Source: Neolentinus lepideus HHB14362 ss-1 (lineage: Eukaryota; Basidiomycota; Agaricomycetes; Gloeophyllales; Gloeophyllaceae). Taken from it: a DNA stretch of 64,000 nt. The stretch lies in assembly GCA_001632425.1 (NCBI GenBank), contig KV425577.1, positions 251,462 to 315,461 on the forward strand, read 5' to 3'. Position numbers and translations under genes: made by a program. Below, one piece after another: positions 33,411-52,013 of the stretch (positions are counted from its first letter, which is position 1; every line of letters starts with the position of its first letter). A model generated the notes under the pieces. It saw nothing but the letters and a program-made list of their open reading frames with translations, ran no database searches and was not told the DNA's origin.

Positions 33411-36400
33411 CTATCTTGTTCGGATTCTGGGTGGCAGGTATTTGTTGCCCCAGTACCGGGGCCCAATCCTGAACACTACAACGAATGCCAAGCATATGGC
33501 AGCGACATCGATGATTCGGAAGGTTCCTCGCGGTCCAAGGAATAATGCAGCTGTAGCTTGAATCGCGAATAACCATCGCATTGATAGGCCTTCATAACTG
33601 ATGCGATTCTGTCAGTCACAACTCACAAGCGCAGAATTGACGAGCACTCACGGTCCTCGTGCGAGGAAATCTCCACCACTAGCCCAACTAGTATAATCAA
33701 CCAGTATCAACCAAGGAGCAACGAACAAGAAGTTGTGGTCTCCGTCAAAGGGGGTGGTAAGTCCCGCCGTGTATAAGGTCCGGACCCAGACAGCCAACAC
33801 GGGGGCAACGAGCGGCAGGAGAAGAGTCTTCAAGAGGAGGAAGTGTAGATAGAAGTTGTGCGTCGATTGCACGATTGCACGGGCGCGGCTAGAGTCTGTC
33901 ACGTTGTCATCGTCGTTGCGCGAGCACGTATTGCTGGCCATGGTTCCGGCTCGATGCACAAGGGGCACTGCTTCAACTCGGGGAGACGATGCGCCGCTGA
34001 TTTCCAGAGATTTTGTCCCACAGACCCAGAGGAAGATGAACCAGTTTCCGAGGAACGCAACTTGCCAAGGTACGAAGAAGAATATCAGGACGAATACCAG
34101 AGATATGGATAGTATGGTGTTGCGCCGCACGCTGGTGTCTTCTCTTGGTCTATTAATTAATAAGCTAAAATGGATTCCGAGCATACAGTCATGAGAACGG
34201 ACCTGCCGAAGATCATGGTGAGTCTCCGCATGACCGCCATGCCACATATCAGCATGAACCAGGTCACGGCTACGAGGCCTGAGCTTGTCATTACAAGTAA
34301 TACAGCTATGCAGCCACCAATGAGTCCTGTCGCTAGGCTGTGCCAGCCAAGTCCCAGGTAAAACTCAGTGGGCCACGGCACGATGGCAGCGACGAACACG
34401 ACTGGGAGGAGAATGGGCAGGGTGCCTCTGGCATATGTGTGTAAGGTCAAGGTAGGTGATGTAACAGACTCTGCGAGCCTCAATGAATATGCGTATAACA
34501 CAAGATAGGATCAACAGCAGCTAACCAGTCTCTTCAATCTGGGTGATAGCGCTCCACATGAGAATGGCCGCGATCGCCACGCTCCATATCACACAGGCCG
34601 TCCAGTACCGAGCAGCCCACCGCCCGATCGTGGCCCACCAATCGACGTGAATGGTCAGCGCATCGATTTTGCATGGCTGGTGCTCGTTACTGGAAAAGAT
34701 TCTTAAGCGCAGGCCATGGTCCGAGACGGCCTCTGATGGGAGGTCGGCAGAAGGGACGAATGTGCTGATATATGGCGCTGCAGCATGAGTGTGGAGCAGA
34801 ATTTGGTGAGAGGATGGAGGGAGGGCGAGAGGGTGGTACGAGGTTTCGGAGGCTGATGAGGCATGTGAGAGGAGCGGGGGTAAGAGGGAAGCTACATTGG
34901 ATGTTCATCAGCGAAAATATATTGCACAATACATTATTAGGCGCATACCAGAGCATGCCCCTGGATCACTCGAGAAGACTGGGATTAGCTTGTAGACTAC
35001 CAAGGCGTTTGAAACCAGGTTCGGGAAGAATATTTCTTGTGTCAATCCACCCCGCACAGCAACAGGAACTGGGCCGGTGAAGGGGGCTATGTCGCAGGAG
35101 ACAATATGGTTAGGGCTCAGCAGAGCTGCGAGTGCGAATACCTACCTGTCCACGAAGCCTTATTTACAATCTTCTGTTGGTCTTCCACTCCAGCGACAAT
35201 CCAACCATTGCCCTCTGCTCCTTCCAGGCGAACTGCAACGTATCCGGAGACATTCTCGTCAGTCGTCGGTAATTCTGCGCTCAACATCACGAGACCCTCG
35301 CTCTCGTCCGTGCCCTCATCTGGTAGAGGGAATAGTTGTGACAGCCGAGGATTAGGTATCACATTCAGTGTTGTTGGCTGCAGCGGTCTACATCTAATCT
35401 CGGGGATTATATACGATGAGGGCGCACATATATGGACAGAAGCCCCCATTCTGGAGGGCAGCTGGTGCACGCGTTTTCCATACGGGAGAAGTGTGCCTCC
35501 GGATAGATAGATGGTAAAAAGCTTGGAGTTCTGGGAAGGCACGGAGATGGGGAGCAGATACGTATGCGACCCTGTCGGATTTCTGAGTATGAGCTTCATG
35601 CCATCCGGGAGGGCTTCGTACTCTTGTATGTTTTCCAACACAAATGAATCGTTCATGTCACCGGTGTAAGCCGGATGGCGTTCATTTCCCCCTGGTAGCC
35701 ACCGGTCTAGTACGTTCCCCTTCTCCAGAGAGTTGGTAGATGTCAAGGCAGCGATCTCCAAAGCTGCACGAGCGACCCTCCATCGAACCTGGTGGCACCA
35801 CACCATAGCCAGATGTCCTACACCTGTCCAAGCACCTTCCAAAGCTGTAGTAAACACAGTCCGCCTATACACATCCTCGCCTTTCCCAAGGGGCAGAATA
35901 CATGCCTCAGAGGGTATTTGCATGTCTATCGCGCCTCCGCAGAGACTCAAAATCGGCGTAAAATCATTTTCAAGAACATCTGTGTTTTTCATATATATAT
36001 CTTCTATACGTCGGTCGAAGCGCGCAGGCGGAAGCGTGTGTGGTGTGCTCATAGTGATAATCGCTGAGATGCGAGGGTCAGGGAGTAAAGAGGTGGACAC
36101 TACCCCGCCCATGGAGTGACCAAGTACAATAATGGAAGTGTTCCGTGGGTATAGGGAAAGGATGTAGGTTATGGCCGCGTGAGCATAGGAAGTCTGGGCC
36201 ATGAGGGTAGGACCATGGAAAGCGGAGAGGTCTTCGTTGAACTCGAGGGCGAAGAAGTCAAGTGGCTTCACTCTTCTGGCTAGGAAGTCTGGAGAGGTTA
36301 CTGAAGGTGAAGCAAAATACTGGCGGGTTCCAGAAGAGGCAATGGATCGAACTTGGTGGGATGAGCCTGCATTGCCTGGAATGAAGAGAACCGGAGCGCC

Positions 36401-36680
36401 TTGCAGCTAATCTCAGTCAGGCAGCGTACTATCAGGTAAGATATCCATCACACACCTCGTGCGAGTCCCAACCTACTTCACGATAGAGCCACAGCGAATA
36501 CCGCCGGCTCAGACGAGTCCAGCTCTTATCGAACTTATCCTGAAGAACATAGCTTGGAGACATCCACGACATTCGACACCCTTGAGGACATAGTACAGAA
36601 GAGGTTTCTGAAGCAGCCTTGTAGAACACCCATGTTAGCGCCACCGACAGTAGTCCGAGGAACGACACCAGCCGTGTCAT
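33411..36680 (-). CDS. BST1: GPI inositol-deacylase, BST1/PGAP1 type
   Basis: Removes the acyl chain from the inositol of GPI-anchored proteins in the ER, aiding their exit and quality control. ATG 36680 (MTRLVSFLGLLSVALTW) gives an N-terminal membrane anchor. The luminal alpha/beta-hydrolase domain follows: VLFIPGNAGSSHQVRSIASS (oxyanion region), FFALEFNEDLSAFHG, and the nucleophile serine in VLGHSMGG (about 36105-36130). A luminal region (35117-35700) precedes a C-terminal set of about six to eight hydrophobic segments (33420-34500). The final exon, joined by the intron around 33595-33645, ends RYWGNKYLPPRIRTR before TAG at 33411-33413. Roughly 950 residues. Motifs and topology are characteristic. 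Confidence 0.92.
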
Positions 36681-37583
36681 TAAACAAAGAGGCGATTGGC
36701 CACGGCAATAACCGGCGTTTTCCTACGGCTTGGAACCTCTTGGAACCTTGTATTATGTTGTAAACTCGCTCTCTTGGCCTTTCAAAATTCAGAGCGATAG
36801 CTGCAGGCTCCGTCAATTAGTAACTTTTCTCCTAAAATATTTGCTGTCTATATTACATATTCAAGATACAGTGAGCCTGAAACTCTGCTTCTGACACCCC
36901 GAGCTTCCATATAGGAACCGCCTCCTTGTTTCCTATTTTTGAACTTTGCTCTCCTGGCCATGGAACGCGCACAGCTACACTGGGAACATCTTCTACTTTC
37001 GGAATGCCATGTACAGCAATAATGTCTATCAGAATGCCGGCGGATATCGACAGTGCCTCTTCCCTCTAAACAATAGGCAGCGACTGCCAGGGCTGCTGCG
37101 TATTCACTGATGTCGGTATAAATATGCTGATCCAGAGGCTGTATTGCACAGGCCTGCGTACACCGAGAATGATGCTCGATGTTCTCAGAGGCTAAAGCAT
37201 TCCATCTTCGATTATCTTGCTGCATTCGAAAAGATGCTTGCACATACACAAACAATTTCAGGGCCTCACTGAAGTTGTACCTTCAATCTCGAAGCCTATT
37301 TCGCCGCTTGTGCACTGGCAGGCACAACACGAGCTTGGGCGTTCTTCTACTGGCCACAGAATGATCCGGCGCGAGGTGCAGCGCCTTTTACCTGTCCATA
37401 ACGTCCAGCGGCTGCATTGGTACGTCCTAAGGCAGCAACACTGCCCTGCTGGATCCCATTACTTAGCCTCTGGCACTGCTTGTGCCTGGATATTTAGGTA
37501 GAGCTGATGGTACCTGACGATTCCCCACAGCTTTTCCCCCCTGCTTGCATTGCTGGCGTTGCCGAGGTGGAGCAATCCTAGTA
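36681..37583. other. 900 bp without a secure gene
   Basis: 5' flank of BST1-like and of the TKL-like kinase. The minus-strand frame 36848-37255 is open for 135 codons and includes SEALKLFVYVQASFRMQQDN just upstream in frame, which is faintly TPR-like, but no complete gene could be built. The + strand also has open segments with splice-like ends near 37497-37531. This could be a decayed gene or an extra 5' exon of the kinase. Confidence 0.35.
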
Positions 37584-39953
37584 ATGATCGACCCCGCTTT
37601 TGAGCGTAACCTAGAGATCTTCATCGCCCGCGAGTATCGACATGGACGTGGTGCAGCGGAAGCGACCAATATCTTGACAGAGTTCCTCCGGGCCGCTCAA
37701 GCAGGAACTAAGCTTGCTAAAAATGTATATGGTACGTGTATCTGCCTCTCGCAAATTGAGATAGTCGCCTGATGCCAGGACAGATCTTGCTTTTCTGGTG
37801 ACAGATCAGCCGGAAGCATTTCTCTTTGCACTTGGGCTCTGCCTTCAGCAAGAGACCTTCGTGGAGGACGCCTGGAGCCTCTCCGACGCCAAGGTATATG
37901 CATGGTTCACTCTGCTGATCGAGGTACTACAGGTCCACCCGTAACTTACACGAACTGAGCTGCTGACACTTTCGTGAAGGCTCTAAGGCAGAAGCGATTT
38001 ACTCATCTCGTTTCCGTCACGACACGATGTCTGGAGGTATTGAAAACATTCGGGGAGATCCTATCCGTGTTCCACGCGGAAGTCGTAGCGGATACGCGAA
38101 AGAGACTAGGTGCTAGAAGCCGTGTTCTGCAGCTCAGGAATAGTCCATACCATCAGGACCTTGCCTGTTATTCATGGAGATTGCACGATGAACCAGTGCG
38201 TGCTGTCTACGCGTCGTTAAAGCCTCTGCGGCGCATACGAATGTCTTTATACTTCTCCAAACTGGCGATCCTGTGCTCTTCGGGAAGGTTATCCAAGCTT
38301 TTGACAGTATTGCCGTCTATGCAAAGTGGATCCAGCCAGACCATCAGCTATCAAAGATTTGCGCGTGCGATCGACCTGCGGTGCACAGTCCTAGGTTAGT
38401 ACGTCAGGTCCCTCCAAAAACACGACTTACGTGGCTCTCGGTAATAGAGCTGTCGCTTATGCAACATCGTAACCAGAGTGAACTCAAGGAGCACCTGCTT
38501 GACCTGATCATGGATGCCTCCGTCCCTATGGAAATACTTGCCCTCAACAATAGCAACTTCATACGCGGGTTCCTCAACGTGCTTCAGAAGGTGCTCGTCA
38601 CATCTTCACGGCCTGATGATGCACTAAGTCTCTTGACATCTAGGCCCTCGACTTCCTGCGCTCCCAACCTGTCCATCCTGATACCCAATCCCTCCTCGTG
38701 CGCTGCGAAGAAATGCTCCTGCACATAAGCTACAAAAGCGACGTTCTCCCTTCGATTCTCTTCCTCCGTGACATCAAACCCGTTGGCATGCATCCAGTCA
38801 CGGGCGGCGGGTGGTCTGATGTGTGGAAAGGTGTCCTGCATGGGCGAGTAGTCGCGCTGAAGGTCCTAAGGGATTGTCATGTTCGGGACGAGGTGAGGAA
38901 GACACGGTTACGGAAGGTATGGTTGCGTAGTGCCTGTTACCTAGTAGGACAATCGTCAATGATCCTATCCATTTTCAGAAATTCCACCGTGAAGCACTGA
39001 TATGGAGGCAATTATGCCACCCGAACATTCACCCGTTCCTTGGTATATTCGACGGGCTGCATAATCCGAGTCTGGTGTCGCCCTGGCGGTCTAGAGGCCA
39101 CTTACTCGCGTTTTTGAAGTCGCAATCTGGCCAGCAATATGATCGGGCGATGATCGTAAGTAACCACTCATCAAAATGTATGATCCACTCTGACTGTATC
39201 TGTACTCATATCAGCTAGGCGAGATTGCCAGTGCGTTGGCGTACCTCCATTCTCTGACACCTCCGCTGGTGCACGGTGACATAAAGGCGGTGAGTTATGT
39301 GCACCCTGGCCTTAAACTACTCATTGATACTCCAGAGCCCGTCCTCTTTCCTCAGGCAAACGTCCTCGTTGACAGCACGAATAGACCATGTCTAGTGGAC
39401 TTCGGTATCAGCAAATTTGTAAGGCCAGCGGTTTCACGGCCGCCTCCGAGTCCTAAGATCTACAACTGGGATGGGCGAGTCGTACATAGATTCCGTCACG
39501 CAAATGAAAGCCTATCGGATACAATGACACACACGTCTCATTTTCATGGTACGCTGAGGTGGATGCCGCCAGAGGCGTTCATGGGAACGTATCGAGGAAG
39601 CACCGCTGGTGATATGTATAGCTTTGGCTGTCTGTGTCTTGAGGTACGCGATGGTTGATAAGTGCAGCAGGACCATACGGTAATCAGATATCCAGGTGTA
39701 CACACTAGAGCATCCCTGGCGCGAGGAGCGCAACGAAGCTGCGATCATCGCTCGCTCTCTCGCTGGGCAGAGACCTATGCGCCCTCAGGAAGTACCGAGC
39801 GAGGTATGGGCTATCATGCAGATGGTGTGGCAGCAGGATCCAGAGGAGAGACAGACGGCTCCTTGGATCGAGTGGCTGCTGGCTGGTATATCAGACCAGT
39901 ACCCTGAAACTAGTGGTGCTGACGACCAGCCGGCAGTTTATCTTGACAAGTAG
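37584..39953 (+). CDS. TKL-like protein kinase with N-terminal helical region, Agaricomycete type
   Basis: ATG 37584 (MIDPAFERNLEIFIAREY) is the first plausible start. An intron follows VYG and another precedes ALRQKRFTHL. The N-terminal 300 or so residues are helical with no known domain (LLQTGDPVLFGKVIQAFDSI is one clear exon). The kinase core starts near 38800: GGGWSDVWKG, lysine in VVALKVLR, EALIWRQLCHPNIHPFLG, catalytic loop LVHGDIKAANVLVD, where HRD is HGD, then VDFGISKF. The activation segment carries an insert of about 40 residues before GTLRWMPPEAF. The C-lobe has DMYSFGCLCLE and stops at TAG 39951-39953. HGD in place of HRD is frequent in mushroom kinase-like proteins; the catalytic Asp is kept. 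Several introns; exon limits around 38040-38220 are uncertain. Confidence 0.78.
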
Positions 39954-40420
39954 GTGTGCCTGTGGGTTTTAGTGCAAGGATCGTCATGTCATAAAGCTGT
40001 TGTTTAGCGACGCAACTGAATAGCATCATTCTTGGCTTGATTCTACGTTAATATTGGTCGTGAAGGAAGATTGTTGCAGCGAGGGATTAGTTCATGGGCA
40101 ATCCTCGAGAAATCGGATAGCTGGTAGAGGTCCGGGAAGTGCCGTGCGATGTGTCGGGGAAGAGAGTGGCTGTGCAGGGTGCATGGCTTGGGTGTGATAT
40201 CATACCTCTTTCCTGCTTTGCTTGCAACCGTCTGCGTGCTTGCTTCCATTCGCTGCCCTTCCCGCACCGTTCTCCGGCTCGTCCTCGACATTTCGTAGTC
40301 ATTCTACCGCACTTGGGCTTCAGGCTGTCAGGGGTGAAGTCGGCTCGGGATTGGCAGCAGGAATAGCGCATCGATATCACATTAGGCATAATTTTCTGTT
40401 CACTGTTATCGTAAACGAAC
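39954..40420. other. Intergenic between kinase and magnesium transporter
   Basis: 467 bp, promoter of the CorA-like gene. No other feature recognised. Confidence 0.5.
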
Positions 40421-43237
40421 ATGTCGTCGCCACAAGACTCGTCGCTCCCTTCGTCGTTCAACCTGGGCAGGCGCAATACGCCATCTCCTGTTCGTAGGCG
40501 GGCATCTGTCTCTGTCAGCACCGACACGTTCATGTCCGATCCTGCCAGGCTCTCTCCTACTCTCTGCAGATCCACCATGAACGACCCCGATGCTCGTGAG
40601 CGACAGCGCGCCCTGGATGTTGATATGGCTATGCAGCTCTCTCGCGCTCGTTCTCAGACCCTATCTTCTCCTGTGATTTCTCCGGTGACACTACGACCCC
40701 AGAGTTCTCCTGAAGACCATTTGCGGCTACCACATGATCACCATTCCCCCTTTCCAGCATTGACCGAGACGGAAGAACGAGTATTGACAAGAAGCCCGTC
40801 GGATATGTCGGATGCTCATACCGAGGTGCCTACGCACCAGACCTCACCTTTCCAAGTTCATACACCCTCTCCTCACATTCAGATCCCTAGTATTCAAGAG
40901 GCAGCTCAGCCTACCCCCCTTCAGATGCCGCATCTCAACCAAGGTCATGACCCAGCACTGCTCGCAACCGTTCCTCAGCTGGGCGTCAGCGATGAAGAAT
41001 TGGGTGGCCTGCCCATGTATCAGCCCAACGCCATATTCACCAACAATATGAATACAATCCGGAGTAACAACTTCGATTTCGAGAACATGGAAGCATGGGC
41101 TAAGGACGAGAAGAAGACTCTCGGCATCCACACCCCTACCGGGCTCCCTCCCAGCTTCAGTCGGCGTCCCTCCGACCTACCACAACCACAGGATCAACAA
41201 CAATCCGAACCTGGACCGAGCGTACCTGGGACATCGATCACCTCCAACATATCGACGACGTTCGCTTTCGCGCGTCAGCGCAAGCTCTCGCAGTCTGCAC
41301 CCGCGCCGCGGCGGCACAAGCATGGCGATGCGGGCAAGATGGCTTTGTTCGAAGGCGCGGCTGGTGCTCCTCCTCCAACTCTCGGCGGTATGAGCATGGG
41401 CGCAGGCCTGGACGGTGGTGGGCTCAATCCGATTCCCAGCCTGGAGCACGTTCCGGGGCAGGGGCACGATCGGCCGTACCGCTTCTCGTTTTACTCGAAT
41501 GCACTCAGTGCAACGATCCATGCGCGCAGCCTGTCGGAGCTACCGGCTGAGGGGCAGACGTTTGAGCAGCTGTTTACTGGGACGTGTAATCACAGTGGGA
41601 CGGAGACGGATGAGTCGAGGCCAAGGACGCCGAACACGAGTGGGACGGGCGGAACGAAGGGAGACGGATTGAAGAGGAATGGAATGTTAGGGAGTAACGG
41701 TCAGTCGGCCGGAGGTACGAGCTCGAAGACGGCTGTTGGCGGGTTGGGCAGTGTTGGTAGTGGTGATGTGGAGGCGAATACGTGGTGGCTGGATGTACTG
41801 AATCCGACAGATGAGGAGATGAAGATGCTCAGTCAGGTATGATCCTCCCCCCTTCATCACCCTTTCGACCAGTCTCGAGATTTACTACATATATGCGTAT
41901 CGTGCCATGTAGGTGTTCGGCATCCACCCGCTCACTACGGAAGATATCCAGATGGAGGAAACGCGCGAGAAGATCGAGCTCTTTAGAAATTACTACTTTG
42001 TGTGTTTCCGCAGCTTCGAACAGGACTCGTACAGCCCAACGTATCTCCAGCCGCTGAATATGTATGTTTTGGTGTTTAGGGAAGGCACGTTGAGTGTGAG
42101 TGCGCATATAGTCCTCTCATTTTCCCTCATGACCAAGGCCAGAGCTGATAACTTGATTATCTGATGTCTTCGGTTCATGCCTTACGTTATGGCTGGCGCA
42201 CAATAGTTTCACTTCCGTGCGACGCCGCACCCGTCGAACGTCCGGCGGCGGATCAAACAGCTCAAGGATTATATCTCGGTCACGTCGGACTGGATCTCGT
42301 ACGCGCTGATTGACGACATCACGGATGCGTTTGGACCCTTAATCCAGAGTATTGAGTTTGAGGTCGATAGTATCGACGAGCTGGTGTTGATACTGAAGGA
42401 GGCAGAGCAAAGCGATATGTTGAGGAGGTGTGTTGTGTGCTCGTGATACTCAATGTTCTCTCTGAAGATCAATTGGGCGGCTGGTCACTGATGGTGTGTT
42501 GGGTACAGAATTGGAACGTGTCGGAAGAAGGTCATGGGTCTGCTACGGTTGATGGGGAACAAGGCGGACGTTGTAAAGGGTCTTGCTAAGAGATGTAATG
42601 AAAACTGGAGAGTTGCACCTACGTCCGATATCGTAAGTCCGCGCGTTTGGCGCCATGTTCATCACAAGACAAACCGAAAAATGACTTGCCTTTCTCTCTT
42701 CTTTTTCTAGGGCCTCTATTTATCAGATATCCAGGTAATTATCTGATAATTCCTCTGCCTCTTTCATTTCACCGTAGCTATGAATAACTCAGCTGACTTC
42801 CGTTACCTGCATAGGACCACTTGATCACAATGACACAGAACCTGAACCATTACGAGAAGATCCTGTCGCGCTCGCACTCGAACTACCTGGCGCAGATCTC
42901 GATCGAGATGACGGACGCGAACAACCAGATCAACGACGTGCTGAGCAAGCTCACTGCCCTCGGTACGGTGCTAATTCCCATGAATCTCGTTACTGGTACG
43001 TACCTGATTGTGGGAAATTGGCGATTCTTGACCGCTAGGTTTGTAGGTTTGTGGGGTATGAACGTTCATGTGCCGGGGCAGAACGTCGATGTGAGTTTCT
43101 CGTGTGTGAGGTGTATACTGCTGGATGCTGACGCTCCCCAGCAGGGATACGCTTGGTTCATATCCATCATTGGCGCTCTCGTCGCGTTCGCTGTCGTAGG
43201 TGGCTATTCAACCTACAAGCTTATGGCGGGCCGGTGA
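40421..43237 (+). CDS. CorA-family magnesium transporter, Alr1/Mnr2 type
   Basis: Pentameric Mg2+ channel. ATG 40421 (MSSPQDSSLPSSFNLGRR), stop TGA 43235-43237. Introns 41837-41912, 42096-42206, 42428-42508, 42633-42710, 42735-42814, 42996-43046 and 43091-43141 give 762 aa. A long Ser/Pro-rich cytosolic N-terminus (about 430 residues, with ERQRALDVDMAMQLSRARS) precedes the CorA domain: WWLDVLNPTDEEMKMLSQVF, GIHPLTTEDI and a long helix. The two C-terminal membrane helices are joined by the signature GLWGMNVHVPGQ, in which GMN is the selectivity filter. The long N-terminus separates it from mitochondrial Mrs2/Lpe10. Plasma-membrane Alr1 versus vacuolar Mnr2 cannot be decided by eye. Confidence 0.93.
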
Positions 43238-43941
43238 ACACTAGGTATTGTCGAGTTTCTCATAATGCATATTATTTGGATATCCAGACGTCTTGTTTTA
43301 GGCCTTATTTGTTTTCTTGTGCATCACGAGCAACTTTGCTGTACTAGCATATCCACGGCCCGCACTCCTATTATCTCCGCGGACTTCGCACTGCGCCCGC
43401 TGGAGGGAAGCACAATGCGGGCACTTCACACACAAGATCGATGGTGACGCATGTTGTTTATTGGACGAAGTCCCTTACCGTTCCAACAGGTGGCGGTTGT
43501 TCGACGAGGGCATTTCAAGTGGGGCTCTTTTAGACTTCGCGGACTTCAAGCAAGCTATGTATAATAATTATCATGTAGTCGCCACGACCGCATTTCATGG
43601 TGACTACACGTTGCATTGTTGTATACGCATTCTCCATAGCCCTTGTTCATCCACTAGCGCCGGCGTCTGCCTTGCTACAAGGCAGATCCAGGGTCAGTTG
43701 GTGGCGTATCTGACGGGATGGAGATGAAGCGGATGTATTCCATCGAGTGATCGAACTACCGTCTTCTTTCAAAATGCTTCCGTGCTGAGGAAGCCCGCGA
43801 TACAAGATCAGATAAAACCTATTGCCCGTGCACTGTTACAAGAAATCACCAAGTACAACTCCTAATATACACGCTATTCTAGAAAGCACTACAGATTCAC
43901 ATAGCAATGACAGCAAACGAAACCAATAATACAAAACCGCT
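43238..43941. other. Convergent 3' intergenic, magnesium transporter and KDM5-like
   Basis: 704 bp. An open frame of 136 codons (43317-43727 +) has no family resemblance and ordinary composition. Nothing further recognised. Confidence 0.45.
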
Positions 43942-50224
<6,283 letters not shown>

Positions 50225-51740
50225 AGGAGTAAGAGCGAGGCTTGGCAGCAGCAGGAGAGAAGAGAGGAGGAATGCTGTGAGTAAGATAAATAAGAGGTTC
50301 TGGAGTGTGGGAGTACGGAGGACGCTGCTACGCGAGCTTCTTGGTTCTGCGTGGGAATCCGGTGTGTCCTTCTGTGCCACAGAAATGAGAGATCCTGATA
50401 CACTTTGCCACGCACCACCCGCGCCCACTTCTCTCCAGTGTCTGCCCTGTGCCTCGTTGCCCGACCCGGTCTTTCAACGGTAATCCCTGTTCCTATGCCA
50501 CCGTCTCCGTCACAAAGGCTGCGATCTCGTTGTTCTCGGTATCTTTCGGTCTGCAACTCAGATGCCGGCCGAGGCATCAATAGTTTAGAAGCTTGGCCTC
50601 TTTTGGTAAGTGTCGGGACAGAAGATGCTTCCGGCCAATTTCGCGTTCACCGGCAACGTGCCTTGCTCTGTCCTTTCATCTGCACTCATTATTTCATCGA
50701 CCAACCTACTGGCACAATTGAATGTTTGGGTTAGCCTGCATCTTGCAGATGTGATTGATATCGCAGGGATATATTTCTGGCCGCTGTGTCTTCACCTCTC
50801 GGCTGTTTCCGGTGCACCTCGTCAGGCCCCGCCTCGGAGACTGCAGCAGACTGCAGCTCATACATTATAAGAGCGATCTAGAGTATTGGCCGTTATCCTG
50901 ACAAGCCCCATAATTCGAGAACAACGCATCGCTATTTTAGAGCTGTGCACTCATGGCGCTCCGCTCTATTACCATTTATGTTCCGTAACTGTTGCGGCGG
51001 GGCGAACACAGAAAAAGCGCCGCAACCTCATTTGTTGCTCCGGGTGTACTTTGGACATCATAAAGACCGTACTATATTTGATTACAATTTTTTAGCCGCT
51101 CCAAATATTTTGGTACCTCCCCTTAGGTGAGTTTTGACAGGTAAACCTATAGGTACTGTGCCGATAACATTGAAGGCCAGGAGATATGCTATTAATTCCT
51201 GAAAGTGTCGATGATTGTTGATCGCTGCGCTTCCCTCTCTGATTCCTATGCATCTCAGACAAGTCCTGTCTCGTGTTCCGTAGGGAACGAATGCGACGAT
51301 TTATCCTCAGGATAAGCGTCGATCTAACCGGAGAGCAAGAGATGGACGACTCACTTGAGATGAATACATATATACTATTGCAGGTCTAATATATCCCATC
51401 TTATCCCCTCGTTTCAGCAGGGAGTCGACTGGGAGATGATAATCCAGTCTGGGCATTCCGTCTCAAGCCAGACATAACTTTGGGTCACAAGGCACGTGTT
51501 CTGTGCGGGCACGCAGGCGCTCTATATTTGCATACGGGACCGGAATCCGCGTCTCGTGGTGAGTTAATTGTACGTACGAGCCAAATATTGCCTTTCGAGG
51601 AAGTCTCGGTGGTCACGGCGGCAAAGACGTGGTAGCCGGTGGGGTTATCAAGACCAATTAATGTCTCGTTTGGCCACGCGATATGGGAATTAAATAGAGG
51701 GTAGTTTTGCCTCCAGTGAGTGCGAAAAATAACATCACCA
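50225..51740. other. 1.5 kb intergenic stretch
   Basis: Promoter of the KDM5-like gene and flank of tRNA-Arg(TCT). No open frame with family resemblance on either strand and no clear repeat. Confidence 0.45.
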
Positions 51741-51826
51741 AGCCCCCGGCGAGACTCGAACTCGCAACCTCCAGATGCCATCAATAATATAGAAGTCTGA
51801 CGTCATAACCATTAGACAACGGGGGC
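51741..51826 (-). tRNA. tRNA-Arg (anticodon TCT) with 13-nt intron
   Basis: Minus strand. The acceptor GCCCCCG (51820-51826) pairs with CGGGGGC (51742-51748), with discriminator T. The D stem is GTC/GAC. The T arm GCGAG TTCGAGT CTCGC is at 51749-51765. The anticodon stem TCAGA (51796-51800) pairs with TCTGG (51771-51775). The loop begins C-T-T-C-T-A, so the anticodon is TCT (51791-51793 on the + strand), decoding AGA. The intron TATTATTGATGGC spans 51777-51789. Confidence 0.88.
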
Positions 51827-52013
51827 CTCTGTCCAATTTGACTTAGAACTGTATATAATGCATGGTTATCAGATACTTATTATCCCTACCTGTACCAAGT
51901 CAGATGGTATATTAAGGTGTGTGAGGTATTAGACATGACAATAAGCTTTGCGTAAAGATACATAAATGAGACGGTAATCCTAGACACAGAGAAACGAAGG
52001 AGATGAAGAAACA

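Noticed and set aside
43317..43727. 136-codon + strand frame after the magnesium transporter
   Set aside because: Composition like intergenic sequence, no domain and no upstream promoter-like features. Probably 3' UTR or spacer.
51777..51789. Reading the tRNA at 51741-51826 as tRNA-Glu (TTC)
   Set aside because: Position 33 must be T. With C32-T33 fixed by the stem the anticodon is TCT, and the loop equals that of known fungal tRNA-Arg(TCT).
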